Shown: positions 12,241 to 24,386, numbered from the stretch's first letter. The stretch: 64,000 nt of DNA from Mrakia gelida (GCA_024345305.1 BRON01000005.1:1116001-1180000); one strand, 5' to 3'. Notes: generated from the letters alone by a model not told the origin. Translations and numbers: made by a program.

Positions 12241-13475
12241 TTAGAAAAATCTCTCCTCCTCCTCATCCGAGGACGATGTCATCCTGTTCCTTCGTGGTCT
12301 CGTCGCCCTATTCTCGTCGAAGACCGACTCCAAGCTGGCGTCTCGATTGTGCTCCTCCCTCAGCTGGTTGTACGTTCGAGCGGTCGTCCCTTCTTCCGTC
12401 GTCAACCCTTCTGTTCGTTTCCTCTTCTTCGACGTTCCAGTTCTGGTCGAGGGAGGGGAAAGGTGGACGGCGGAGGGGTTGAAGACGACGACCGTGAAGG
12501 AAGGGTTGGACGACGAGGACGCGGCGCCGTGACGAGGACAGCCGTTGAGAAGCTCGAAGCCGATGATGTTGCCGCTACGAGGGGGACGAGGAGAGAGCAA
12601 ACGGTACTGGTCAGCGTCGGACGAGAGGGAAGAGAGAAGAGAAAAGAAACGAGGGGAGAAGGAGAGGAAACTCACCATCCAAAGCACTCGACGTCCCTTG
12701 CTTCGCATCCACAACCCATCACTCTCTTTGCCGCCTCCGCCCCATCTTCCTCCAACTGTCCGTCAGCACCTCTCGCTCCAAACGTTCTCTTCATTCTATC
12801 TCCTTTTCCTGTGTAAAGTCTCGAATGCGCGTACTCGGTCGAAGGGAACGCGGCAGTCCAGCCTCGCTCGTGAAGATGGGAGTGATGGATCGACGTCTCG
12901 GTCTTCGTGATGAGGAGGAAGTCGAAGCTGACAAGCTCGATGGGATGCGAGGGAGGGAGAAGAATCGAGGAACATCCAGAGGAAGGCGAAGAAAGAAGAG
13001 GATTGGGATAGCAGAGCGAGCTGGAGGAAGGGAGAGGAAGAGCTGATCCGCATTCAAGGAGACGTCCATCGCTCCATTCGTCTACGATCCTCGAGTAGAA
13101 AGGTCTGAAAGATGCTCCTGGGAAGATAGTGGGGTCTCGAAGGAGTTGGGCTCCTGTGAGTCGAGGTGGGAACTCGTCGTGGTGAGATTGGAGCCATTCG
13201 GGAGAGGTGGCAATCTCTTGGAGCGAAGCGGGAAGCCCTGAAGTGGTGAAGACGGGTTCGTCGTCAGAAGAGGAATCGTCGTCGGGGATGATAGCCTCAT
13301 CGAGTGCCCTGGGAGCGTGGAGGGGTAGGTCCATCAAGGAGGAGAAGGGAGAGAGGTCTAGGAGAGTCGCTTGGGGAAGGTCGGGTTCGACGTTCGGTTC
13401 CTCCGCTTCGACGAACGTTTGGCGAGCGATTTCCTCGTAGATCGACGAGGTGGCAGAGGCAGAGAGGTCCTCCAT
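12241..13475 (-). CDS. FAM72-like cysteine-rich protein
   Basis: Two exons: 12676-13475 and 12574-12241, joined across a GTGAGT...CGTAG intron, giving about 377 residues. The N-terminal half is acidic and low complexity. The conserved block spans the splice site: MGCGCEARDVEC then FGCGNIIGFELLNGCPRHG. The spacing of these cysteines and the GCGNIIG-like core resemble animal FAM72 proteins (CKCKLKDIACLKCGNIVG), followed by a hydrophobic strand (FTVVVFNPSAV). The C-tail is basic then acidic (KKRKRTEG..., SSSDEEEERFF). FAM72A antagonises the uracil-DNA glycosylase UNG2 in animals; whether the fungal protein does is unknown. The usual first zinc knuckle of FAM72 is not evident in the N-terminal exon, so this may be a shortened or diverged form. 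It is divergent from the amidohydrolase, with 218 bp between starts. Confidence 0.65.
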
Positions 13476-13693
13476 GGATGTGGTGCGAGCCAGAAGAAGG
13501 GGTAAGAGGGGAGGGGAGGGGAGGGAAGGGAAGGAAGCCGTTCGAGGTCAGCTCAAATTGAGCTCGACTCTTTCCTTCCTCGCTTTCGCTCGCTCCCTCA
13601 CGACCGCCAACATTCAAGACTTCTCATCTCTCGACCATCACCCGTTTAGCCCATACTCTCCGCTTTTATCCAGTCACACTCGGTTCTTCGGAG
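13476..13693. promoter_or_regulatory. Divergent promoter with G-run and conserved element
   Basis: 218 bp between two outward start codons. A run of four-guanine tracts separated by single A (13508-13529, + strand) could form a G-quadruplex. Directly beside it, 13533-13620 holds an element also found at 62963-63046: GGAAGCCGTTCGAGGTC, then GAGCTCGAC, a CT tract and TCCCTCACGACCG. Confidence 0.6.
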
Positions 13694-16394
13694 ATGGTCA
13701 AGAGCGACGGCGTTCCTCCATCGATTTCACCCTCCTCCATCCCTTCTCTCAACCAGGCGACCTTCGATTTCCCTCCCCTTCCATCCTCTCTCCCTTCGAC
13801 TCCCAGTAGCCTCGATCAGAAGGATACCACGTCACCGGCCCACGGACTCTACTGCCTCCGTTTCGACCCTCTCCTCCCTCCGGAACTCGCTCAAAAGACG
13901 CTCGGACGAAGCCGTGAAGGAGAACGAGCTCAACAGGAGGATGTCTTCGAGGTTGGAGGAGATGCCAGTTCAGCTCGAGGGACAGCAGTGAAGGACACCG
14001 ATGACCCTTCACTCTCCGATGGATGGGAAGGGGTCGAGGACGAAGATGATGGCTGGAGTCTAGCTGGATCAATCGCAGGAGAAGACACGACGAAGCCCCC
14101 GACTCTTTCCCCTCCCCCGTCGTCCCTCGCTTCTTCGCCCACTCAACCACTCATTAGGATTCTCGCCTCCAAGATCTTCGATTCAGTCGCCATGAGCTTC
14201 AAGAAGGACCGAGTCATCACCTTGGACACAACCAGCGGCCTGATCCTGAGCGTCGACAAGATGGAGAGCTTTGGGATCTCGTCAACGAGCGAGGTCGGAC
14301 CTTTGTTGGGAGGAGGGAAGACTGTGGGTTTCTGAGTCTCGTTCGCATCAATCTAGACTTAATTCGAAGCGCAAACTAACTCGCCTCGCCTTCGATCCCT
14401 TCCTTCCCCTATCCAGCTCGACCTTCGCCATCTCGTCCTCGTCCCCGGTTTCGTCGACGCTCACGTCCATCTCTTCCTGCACGCCTACTCCGAAACCGTC
14501 TGGCAAGATCAAGTCCTCAAGGAGTCGCTGGTGGAGAGGACCGTTCGAGCTGTCACTCATGCGAAGGCGACCCTTCTCGCAGGGTTCACGACGGTTCGAG
14601 ATCTTGGAACCGAGGGTGAGTCGCGATCGCGTCTTCTTCCCTTGATTCTCTCCTCGAACTTGTGGGCTCACACCTCCACTCCATGTTTCTCAGGAGCTCT
14701 GGATGCCGATGTTCACCTCCGAGCTTCGCTCTCGCCTCCTCTTTCGCTCTCGCCATCACCACGGATCTTCATCTCGACGCGAGCGATCGTTTCGACTGGA
14801 AGTTACGGACCCAGGACCCAGAAGTGGTGAGCCCTCTCTTTCCACACGCGTTTCCGCCCACGATTTGACTGACTAGACGCCGTTCGTCATCTCAGGGACG
14901 ATCCCGGCTTCGAGGAGGAAGGTCGTGTCGTCGGAGCTGAGGTCGCCGACGGCGTCGACGAGATCGTGAAGGTTGTGAGGAGGCAGATCGGTAGAGGAGC
15001 TGATTGGATCAAGGTCTACGCTGGCAAGTCCCTGATTTCGCTCACTTCGAAGGAAGAGAAGCACCAACGACGCAACTGACACTACCTCTCTTCTCGCTCC
15101 ACTGCTCCGAAGACTACCCGACGCGATCAAGCTCTGCTACCATCTCTCCTCGACTCGGATCTCAAGGCTTCCAAGTTTTCACCTTCGAGGAGATGGCCGC
15201 CGCTGTTCGTACGGCGAAAGGTTTGGGAGTCAAGGTGAGTCGACACTCGAGAGTGCGACGCGTCGGGAAAGGAGACGAGCCGATCTGACGAGCTTCATTC
15301 TTTTCATCGCTTTCACTGAGGTCGCTGCTCATGCGACGAGAGCTGAAACTATCAAGGACTGTGCTCGAGCTGGGGTCTCGACGATCGAGCACGGGTAAGT
15401 GGTGCCTCTCTCTCGCTTCATCGAGTCACGTCTTCGTTTCTGACCTTCATCGCCTTCCCTCCAGATACGACGCCGACCGAGAAGCGTTCAAGGTAAGCGC
15501 TAGACCTCCGGACTTCTTTTGACCTCGACTGACCGAATCTCTCGTCTTCTCAGATGATGAAGGAATCAGGAGTGATCTGGGTCCCAACCCTCGCTGCCTA
15601 CTCGGCCGCGATCATGCTCCTCTCGAAGAAGGTCTCACTCTCTCAATCCGCAGCTCGGATGAACGGATCCTCGCCCCTTCTTCGAGAGGAGAGGAAGGAG
15701 TTACGGCTGGCGGAGGATCGTTGGGATAGGATGAAGAGAGCGTTCAAGTTGGGACGAGAAGTTGGTGTGAAGATCGGTGAGTTTCTTCGTCGTTTCGTCA
15801 CTCTTGCCTTCCTCCCGATCGTCGAGACTTGACCTGATCTTTCCTCCTTCGATATCCTTGCAGCTTGCGGCGGAGACACTGGAGGTTCGTCCTCGACGCG
15901 TCATTTATTTCGACCTTTCTCCATCCTCTCATTCTAACCGACGCGTCTCCCTTTTCTATCTCTTTCCAGTCTTCTCCCACGGGCTCAACTCTCTCGAGAT
16001 GCAACGGATGCTTTCCCTCGGAGCTTCGATCCCTCAAGTCCTCTCCTGGTGCACCAACAACGGCTTCCTCGCGACTCGTTCAGCCATCTTCGACGACGAT
16101 CCCTCTTCCCTCCAAGATTGGTCTCGCTTTGCGTCGGAGCGTCATCAATCTCTCACCTCCTCTCTCGGAGTCGAGAAAAGCGGATCCTTCGTTTCGCTTG
16201 GACCTGGAGATGCTGGAATGCAGGAGCAGCCGTTCGGACGGATCGAGGGAGGGTTCGCGGCGGATCTGGTCGGACTGAGGAGGGACGCTGTGGATGGGAG
16301 TTTCGAGAAGTTTGTGAGAGAGGTGGAGAAGGTTGAGTTTGTGATGAAGGGTGGGAGGGTTTACAAGCAGAGTGGGAGGGAGACGGTGGAGTGA
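13694..16394 (+). CDS. Metal-dependent amidohydrolase (imidazolonepropionase/prolidase-like)
   Basis: The start at 13694 (GAGATGGTC) is followed by about 130 low-complexity residues not usual in the family, then the amidohydrolase core. Motifs in order: LDLRHLVLVPGFVDAHVHLF (HxH metal ligands, from about 14417), AGFTTVRDLGTEG (14580-14620), RIFISTRAIVSTGSYGP (14764-14811), GADWIKVYA with the candidate bridging lysine (14999-15025), VKVAAHAT (first His ligand after the lysine), STIEHGYD (second His), and KIACGGDTG (Asp ligand) split by introns near 15775 and 15863. The C-terminus returns to the small beta domain (GGFAADLVGLRRDAVDG, VEFVMKGGRVYKQ) and stops at 16392-16394. All ligands expected for this superfamily are present, so it is probably active on an amide or imide. 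The exact substrate cannot be told. Confidence 0.8.
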
Positions 16395-17088
16395 GGTCGT
16401 GCTCAGGGTGGGAACGAGTTTCACAGAAGGAAGGCAGTTCGGGATTGACATCACTTCGGTCAGCAGCCTTTAGACTTGAGTAAACATCTTTTCAGGCTCA
16501 GTTTTGTTTGAATGGCTCCGAGATAGCGAGAAGTGGAAGAAAACGCGATCTCGTCGGGCGAGACGCGCGACGCGTCCGTTCCCTTCGGGCTTCGCCTCTC
16601 GTAATTCCGCTCAGGCCTCAGATCTGCAGCGGTTTTCTGGATGTTTGATACTCAGAGTCTGGAGTGAGAATCAGCCCGAATAGAGGTGAAGAAGACGAGC
16701 CAGCGACGAGAGGGAACGGCTCGATCCTTCTTAATCTCAGTCCGAGTCACAGAAACTTCACCACCCGAGGAGACAGAGAACCTGCACTCCCAGATAGACA
16801 GCTCCTCAGTAGGAGACGAGTCATGAATATTTTCTCGCATGGGCCCATGGAAACGACCATCGTGCTCCTCCGAGCGAATTCCGAGTCACTCGAATCGTCG
16901 ACCTCGCCGACCCTCCTCTCCCCCTCAACCCACGACCCTCCCCCACTAGCGAAGTCTCCCACTCGCCCCTCCCTCCCCCCATTTCGAACCTTCCCCTCTT
17001 CTCGACCTCCACGATCCTTCGTCGAGCGGCTTTCCCTCTTTCTTCCTCCTCCTCTTCCTTCCTCCGTTCCAGCCCATCGTTCGTTCGA
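16395..17088. other. Intergenic: amidohydrolase 3' end to LeuRS promoter
   Basis: 694 bp. It contains one GACGCGTC (16569-16576) and, from about 16910 to 17080, a strongly pyrimidine-rich + strand leader before the LeuRS start codon. No gene is seen. Confidence 0.55.
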
Positions 17089-20000
17089 ATGGCTTCCACC
17101 ACCAACCCTACATCAGCGCCCGGAGGAGAGAACCTCTCCGACAAGGTCAAGGTCGGACCTCTCGTCTTGGAGAATGTGAGTGCTCGTTTGTCTATGATCT
17201 TGGGGCTTGGAGGTGGGGAAGAGAAGGGAAGGGAAGGAAGAAAGCGAGCTCTCGTCTTTTTTCCCTTCCTCCTTCCCCAGTTCCTCGAGCTCACCTCTCG
17301 ACGTCTCAAGCTCCTGCTGACCTTACTCCTTCTCTTCTTATCTACCCTTGCGCGTCAACAGACCTTCAAGCGAGACTACCTGATCAAAATTGAGAAGAAC
17401 CTGCAGAAGAAGTGGCAGGAGGAGAAGTTGTTCGAGACCAACGCTCCCACCGTCGAGGAGGTCGGAAAGGGAGATCTCACTCCCAAGCAGATCCAGGAGG
17501 AGGTCCCCAAGTGGATGGGAACTTTCCCGTGAGTACATAGAAAGCTCTTGGTTGGTTTCATGGGCGCGAGATTTGTGGAAGGGCTGGAAGGAGATGTCGA
17601 ACGAGCGGCCGAAAAGTGGGAAGGAGGGACGTTTGGCTGAGCTCGTCGAGCAACCCAGCTCGTCTTGCTACCAGAGAGCGCGATTAGAAACTCACACAGC
17701 TGACTCTTTCTCACTGGCTTCACTACTTCAGCTACCCCTACATGAACGGATCCCTTCATCTCGGACACGCCTTCACCATCTCCAAGATCGAGTTCGCCGC
17801 TGGTTACCAGAGAATGAAGGGTCGTCGAGCTCTCTTCCCCATGGGTTTCCACTGCACTGGAATGCCTATCAAGGTCAGTCGAACTCATTATCGCTTTGGT
17901 CTCGCAGCTCGAAGGCTGGACGGCTCGAAGAGCTGAGCTGCGAAGTAGCCTCTCCGAAACGTTGAGTTCGAGCTGACCTTTCCCTTCCTTCCTCCTCTCC
18001 CACCCCTCGTGAAGTCCGCCGCCGACAAGCTCATCCGAGAGATCGAGATGTTCGGAGAGGACTTCGAGCGATTCGACCCTGAGGCTCCCATCGCTGCCGC
18101 TGTCGCTCCTCCTCCCAAGGCTGCCGACGCCATGAAGGATCCTTCGAAGGCGACCAAGGGAAAGCTCGCCGGAAAGGCTACTGGGCTGACCTACCAGTTC
18201 CAGATCATGGAGTCGATCGGTGAGCTTGATACGTGTTTGCTGAGTTGGAAGATGGGAGAGATGGAGAACTGACTGGAACGTCGAAACAGGTGTGCCCAAG
18301 GAGGAGATCAAGAAGTTCACCGACCCTCTTCACTGGCTCGACTACTTCCCTCCTATCGCTAAGGTGAGCTCTCGTCCTCCTCAACGACGTGTATCGTCCG
18401 ACGAGTAGCTGAACTTGTTCCTCGTTCTTCTTCCAGGCTGACTGCAACGACTTCGGAGCTCGAATCGATTGGCGACGATCCTTCATCGTTCGTCGCGTCT
18501 CCCCTTCGCCTCTCTTCTTCGTTCTTGACCATGAAACCCGCTCTGGCACCTAACCCCATTCTACATCTTAATCTCTCCCCTCCAGACCACCGACATCAAC
18601 CCCTTCTACGACACCTTCGTTCGATGGCAGATGAACAAGCTTCACTCGACCGACAAGATTAAGTTCGGACGACGAAACACCATCTACTCTCCTAAGGATG
18701 GACAGCCCTGTATGGATCACGATCGATCGAGTGGAGAGGCCGTCGGTCCTCAGGAGTACACCGGAGTCAAGATGGAGGTCGTCAACTGGTCCGAGAACGC
18801 TTCGGCCGTCATCAAGACCTTCCCTGGACTCGAGGGAAAGAACGTCTTCCTCGTCGCTGCTACCCTCAGGCCCGAGACCATGTGAGTCTGTTTTTCTCTT
18901 TCTCTTCGTTTTTTGAGCGGGGGTCTTTCGCGTTCCTCTCCTCTCCCAGGGTCGTTACTGACCCTCCTCGAAATCGACGCGTCTTCGTCTCGTTTCTTCT
19001 CTCCCTCGCTCAGGTTCGGACAGACCAACTGCTTTGTCGGAACCGGAATCACTTACGGACTCTTCCAGGCTTCGCCTACCGACGTCTACCTCATCTCGGA
19101 GCGATCCGCTAAGAACATGTCCTTCCAGGGACTCTTCGAGGAGGAGGGCAAGCTTAAGAAGCTCGGAGAGATCAAGGGAATCGACGTCGTCGGAACCAAG
19201 ATCAAGGCTCCTCTCTCCATCTACGAGGAGGTCTGGGTCCTTCCTATGGACGGTGTTCTCGCTACCAAGGTGAGTTTAGTCGCTTCTCACTCGAACAGTT
19301 GCGTCTTCGAGTCGCGGAAGCTGACCTCGACTTCCTTCCTCGCTCCTTTCTTCTCGCGCCCCCAGGGAACTGGAGTCGTCACCTCGGTCCCTTCCGACTC
19401 CCCCGACGATTACGCTACCCTCATGGATCTCCGAAAGAAGCCCGAGTTCTACAAGATCCAAGCCGAGTGGGCTGCCTTCGATCCCGTCTCGGTCGTCACC
19501 ACTCCCAACTACGGAGACCTCATCGCTCCTACTCTCTACGCCAAGTTCAAGATCCAGTCGCAGAAGGACGTCAAGTCCCTCGGCGAGGCTAAGGACATCG
19601 CCTACAAGGAGGGATTCTTCAACGGAGTCATGTCGATTGGACCCTTCAAGGGAGAGACCGTTCAGATCGCGAAGCCCAAGGCGAGGGATCTCCTCATCGA
19701 GCAGGGACTCGGATTCAAGTACGCTGAGCCCGAGAGCTTGGTCATGTCGAGGAGTGGAGAGGAGTGTGTCGTCGCTTTGGTCGATCAGTGGTACATCAAC
19801 TACGGAGAGGAGGAGTGGAAGAAGGTCGCCGAGACGTGAGTCGCCTCTTCGTTCCGCTCCTTTCGAAGCCACCTTCTTCGGCCCGTTGACTCTCGACTGA
19901 CGACGTCGCTCCCCTTTCATTTCGTCTCCTCTCACAGTCTTCTCTCGAGGATGGACACCTACTTCCCCGAGACCAGGAACGGATTCGAGGGAGTTCTCGA

Positions 20001-22194
20001 TTGGCTCAAGCAGTGGGCTTGCTCGAGGTCGTACGGTCTCGGATCGAGGATCCCTTGGGACAAGCAGTTCCTCGTCGAGTCCCTCTCCGACTCCACCATC
20101 TACATGTCCTACTACACCGTCGCTCATCTTCTCCAAGGTCCGTCTTCTTCCCTTCCTTGCTCACCTCGTCGCGTCTCCCCTTCTCGCCGACTGACTCCTC
20201 GTCGCGTCTCTTTTCTTTCCTTCGAACTCCTCCAGGAGGCGAGATCTCCGGAGCCACCCCTGGACCCCTCGGAATCACCGCCGAGGACATGACCGACGAG
20301 ATCTGGGAGTACGTTCTCGGATCCGGACCCTTCCCTTCGACCTCGACCGCTCCTCAATCCAAGTTCGACGTCCTCAAGCGAGAGTTCCAGTACTTCTACC
20401 CCATGGACGTTCGATCCTCCGGAAAGGACCTCATCCCCAACCATCTCACCTTCTGCATCTACGTCCACGCCGCTCTCTTCCCCGAACACCACTGGCCTCT
20501 CTCGATGCGAGCCAACGGTCACCTCATGCTCAACGGAAAGAAGATGGCCAAGTCGACCGGAAACTCTCTTACCCTTCGAGATGCCATCGAGAAGTTCGGA
20601 GCCGACGCGACGAGGTTGTCTCTCGCTGATGCTGGAGACGGTATCGAGGTGAGTTTCCGCGTCGCTCTCTCTCGCTCGCCAATTCGTCCTCGAGCTGACC
20701 TTCGCCCCTCCTCCTTCGACGTGACTTTACAGGATGCCAACTTCGAGGAGCTTACCGCCAACTCCGCCATTCAGCGACTTCACACCCAGCTCGCTTGGAT
20801 CGACGTTCGTTCCCATCTCTTCCTCCTTCGTCGCGTCTCACCGTCGAAGTACTGACGTCGCTTTCTTTCCCTTCCTCTTTCTTCGACCTTTACAGGAGAC
20901 CATGGCCAACAAGTCTGCTCTCCGAACCGGACCCGCCGACTCGTTCTGGGACAAGGCTTTCCAGGAGGAGATGAACGACATCACCGAGCGAACTCGAAAC
21001 GCTTACGAGCTGTTCGTCCCTCCTCCTCCTCCCCTTCTCGTCTGTCCCTCCTCCCTCGTCGCTGACTCGCTCCATCATCTTCTTCTTTTCCCGCAAACAG
21101 CACCTGGTACAAGGAGGCTCTCCAGTACGGATACTACGAGCTCGACTCTGCTCGAAAGGCCTACACGGAAGCCACCGTCGACGTCGGCATGCACCACGAC
21201 CTCCTCCTCACCTGCCTCAAACTCACCTCCCTCCTCGTCACGCCCATCATCCCTCACTTCGCCGACCACATCTGGACCACCGTCCTCCAATCCCCTACCT
21301 CCGTCCAGAACGCTCTCTTCCCTCCCGTCCAGCAGGCCGACAAGGTCGTTCTCGCCACGACCACCTACGTTCGATCCGTCGTCAAGGACGTTCGGGACAA
21401 GCAGATCGCGTTGGATAAGCAGAAGCAGAAGGCTAAAGGAGGGAAGGTCATTGGAGGGTTTGCGATTGCCGAGAGGAACAAGCCTATGAAGGCGAGGCTG
21501 TATGTTGCGAAGGAGTGGCCGGAGTGGCAGAGGACTGTGGATAGGATTGTGGAGGAGAGTTATGAGGAGGGGAAGGGAGTGGATGATGCGAGGGTTAGGG
21601 TTGAGTTGGCTAAGGTTGGGTTGATGAAGAACAAGAAGACGATGCCTCATGTTATGGCTGTGAAGGTGAGTCTCCCTCTCTTCTTTCTTTTTTGTCGAAT
21701 CGAAACGAGGACGGGCGACGCGACGAGACGAGACGAGACGTCCCTCGCTCTCTCCCTTCTCTCCTCCTCCCCTTTCGCGGACTCCAACTGACCCCCTTTC
21801 TCATCCCTCCCCCCTTCCCTGCCGCTTCTACAGAAAGCCATCTCCGAATCCGGCGCCGCCATCGCCTTCAACCGAACCCTCCCCTTCAACGAGTTCGAAG
21901 CCCTCACCACCGTCGCTTCGTTCCTCGAGAAGAACCTCGGACTCGTCGGACTGGAGATCATCACCGTCGAGGATACGCTGGCAATTCTCGAGAAGGGAGA
22001 GATCAAGGATGGAGAGAACGGGTTCAACAAGCAGTTCGCCGAGGACGCTCAGCCTGGACGACCGAGTGTTTCGTTCTGTGAGTTGGACGATGTTCCCTTC
22101 CTTTTTTGACGGAGTGGGTGGAGAGGGGAAGAAGGGACGAGAGCTGACTTTCCTAAATTTTACGTTCGTTTTTGCAGGGAACGTCGAGGCTTAG
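17089..22194 (+). CDS. Cytosolic leucyl-tRNA synthetase
   Basis: Class I aminoacyl-tRNA synthetase that charges tRNA-Leu in the cytosol. About 16 exons encode roughly 1,100 residues, the usual size for eukaryotic cytosolic LeuRS (yeast CDC60, human LARS1). The start at 17089 gives [20 protein letters not shown]. The HIGH signature appears as [15 protein letters not shown] (about 17743-17787). The CP1 editing region follows ([26 protein letters not shown], then [15 protein letters not shown] with the conserved editing aspartates). [21 protein letters not shown] is typical. The KMSKS loop reads [13 protein letters not shown] (about 20539), with Ala in place of the first Ser. The tail ([19 protein letters not shown]) is the eukaryotic C-terminal extension. 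The last exon is only 17 nt (22178-22194). No mitochondrial presequence is seen, so a cytosolic role is likely. Confidence 0.97.
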
Positions 22195-22520
22195 ATGTGG
22201 ATCTAGAACAGATCGGAAGGGAGCAGTCGAGGAGTCGAGTCGAGGTCGTTCGTTGGGAGATCTCTGCCAGCAGTCTTATAGGATATTTTTCATCGATTCT
22301 TTTGCGCGTTCTCATCTCCTCTGACCTCTCTGCAACACGTCCCGACGTGAAATCTTCCGGCCTTGGAACTGAAAATTCGGACTCGAAAAGAAAACAACGC
22401 TCGCGTCCGGGCCTTCGAAAACCCCTCGACTCTCCTCCGTCTCCTCTCTCTTCTCCTTCATCCACATCTCCCTCTCTTCCCCATCCACTCTTTCCACCAC
22501 CCGCTTCAAAACACCCTACC
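22195..22520. promoter_or_regulatory. Intergenic, EB1 promoter
   Basis: 326 bp. It starts with the LeuRS 3' UTR and ends in a CT-rich leader (about 22430-22510) before the ACCATGG start context of the next gene. No additional gene is seen. Confidence 0.5.
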
Positions 22521-24386
22521 ATGGCTGGAGAATGTACGTCCGACTCAGCACTCCACGCTACCAGGAGGGTGGATTGAGAAAGCAGAAAACTGGCCAGCTT
22601 CGGCGCTGACCTCCTCTCCTCCTTCTTCTTCCTTCCCCTTCGCTCTTTCGTCGGTTCGTTAAGCTCGGACGGAACTGCTCTCTTGGGCGAACGATCTTCT
22701 CGGACTGAGCTACACCAAGGTTGAACAGTTCGGGACTGGAGCGGCTCATTGCCAGGTCAGTCTCGAGGGAAGGAAAGGGGGAAGGGGAAGATGCGAACGA
22801 ATCGACGAAGCGAGTTGAAGCTGACTCGTCGCTCGCTCGCTTGCTTGCTTGCTTGCTTGCTTTGGGGTGCTGTAGATCCTTGACTCGATATACGGTCAGT
22901 CCTCTCCCCTCCCCTCCCACATCGCTCCCTTCTTTCGCTCGTCTTTGCGAGCGAGGGACGGTTGGGGGTTCGAAGAAAGGGTCTCGACGAGCTCACCCTC
23001 TCTTCTTTCCTTCTCCTTCCTTAGGCGACGTGCCCATGTCCCGAGTGAACTTCAACGCTCGGCAGGAGTACGAGTACATCAACAACTTCAAGATCCTGCA
23101 GAATTACTTCAAGACAAAGAAGATCGATAAGGTACGTTCAAACCAAAGACGACGAGGAGGAGGCGGAGTTTGGGAAGGGATGCGAGCGAGCAAGAGATGG
23201 GTTGGGTTGGGGTGGGACGAGATGAGAGGTAGGGGATGATGTGGTTGAGAAGCTGGGTGAAGGTGTAGAGGGTGCGAAGGACTGGGTGGAAGAGGAGCAG
23301 ATGGGCAGGAGTGAGGGAGGAAGGGAGGGAAGGACCAGCTCGACGTTCGACGAAACCCATCTCCTCACCTCCCTCCTTCATTCCTTCGGTTTGTTTATAC
23401 GAGCAGCAACAGAGCTGACCCACTCAACCTGTCTTCTCCTCTCTCGCTTCTCCCCAATCTGCGCCATCCCTCTCCTACCCTCACCCCGCCCCTCGTCCAA
23501 CCTCTCCCTCGCTCGCCCATCTCCTTCCCTTCCCCCAGCCCATCCCCGTCGACCGACTCGTCAAGTGCAAGATGCAGGACAACCTCGAGTTCCTCCAGTG
23601 GATCCGTCGGTTCCACGACCAGTCCTACGGAGGAGGTCACTACGACGCCAACGCTAGGAGGGGAGGGAAGGGAGGAGGAGCGCCGACTCCGGTGGCTAGC
23701 GTGGGAAGGAGTGCTGGGAGTGGAGCGGGGTTGGGAGGGAGGGTCGCTTCGGGAGGTGAGTTTGAGTTTACTGGACGGTTGAGAGGTGGTGATAGAGGAG
23801 TGAGGCTGGGTTGGGCTGGTTGGGAGCTGTTTTGGCAGGGAGTCAGGGAAGGAGGAAGGGAGAGTTGTTGAGCTCGAGCTGACCGTCTCCTTCGATGTTT
23901 CCCTCCCCTCAGGACTCCGAGCAGGAAGCGCAGCCGGAGGAGCCAACGCTGAGCGCATGCACGCTTTGAACGAGGAGCTCGCCAACCTGAAGGGTTCCGT
24001 CGAGGGTCTCGAAACCGAGAGGGACTTCTACTTCGCCAAGGTTCGTTTCGCGTCCTCCCTCTTCCCTCCTTCTCCCTCCCTCCCTCCCTCCTCCCTCACT
24101 CACACTCGTTTCCTTTTTGCTTGGGGTTTTGGCAGCTGAGGGACATCGAGCTCATCGTCCAAGAGAAACTCGCCGATCCTTCCGCCGGAGAAAGCGAGAA
24201 GGGAACGCTCACCAAGATCCAGGATATCCTTTACTCGACAGAGGTTCGTTGGTTTCGTTCGCCGTGCCTTCTTCGCTCGCTGACCTCTTTCCCCCCTCAC
24301 CTTCACAGGAGGGCTTCGAAGTCCCCGACGCAGACCTTCTCGCTCAGGAGGGAGGAGCGCCTGGACAGGAGGATGAGACGTTCTAA
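22521..24386 (+). CDS. MAL3: EB1/Mal3/Bim1 microtubule plus-end tracking protein
   Basis: A tiny first exon of 13 nt (MAGE plus one base) splices to [20 protein letters not shown], the start of the calponin-homology domain. This continues with [29 protein letters not shown] and [16 protein letters not shown], near-identical to animal EB1 patterns. A Gly/Ser/Ala linker follows (23650-23760). The EB1 coiled coil and four-helix motif come next: [20 protein letters not shown], then [20 protein letters not shown] with the FYF signature, and an acidic tail. The protein lacks a C-terminal EEY/F motif: it ends QEDETF, so CAP-Gly binding would differ from animal EB1. EB proteins bind growing microtubule ends and recruit SxIP partners. 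The intron at about 23133-23537 is long. Confidence 0.95.
22838..22863 (+). repeat. (GCTT)n microsatellite in an EB1 intron
   Basis: Five to six tandem copies of GCTT lie inside the second intron of the EB1 gene, right after its CTGAC branch point and just before the TGTAG acceptor. Length variation here would alter the branch-to-acceptor distance. Confidence 0.85.

Noticed and set aside
17376..18320. Long minus-strand open frames opposite LeuRS (also 19276-20136 and 21075-21650)
   Set aside because: These are antisense shadows of highly biased codon use in LeuRS exons, and they also run through its introns.
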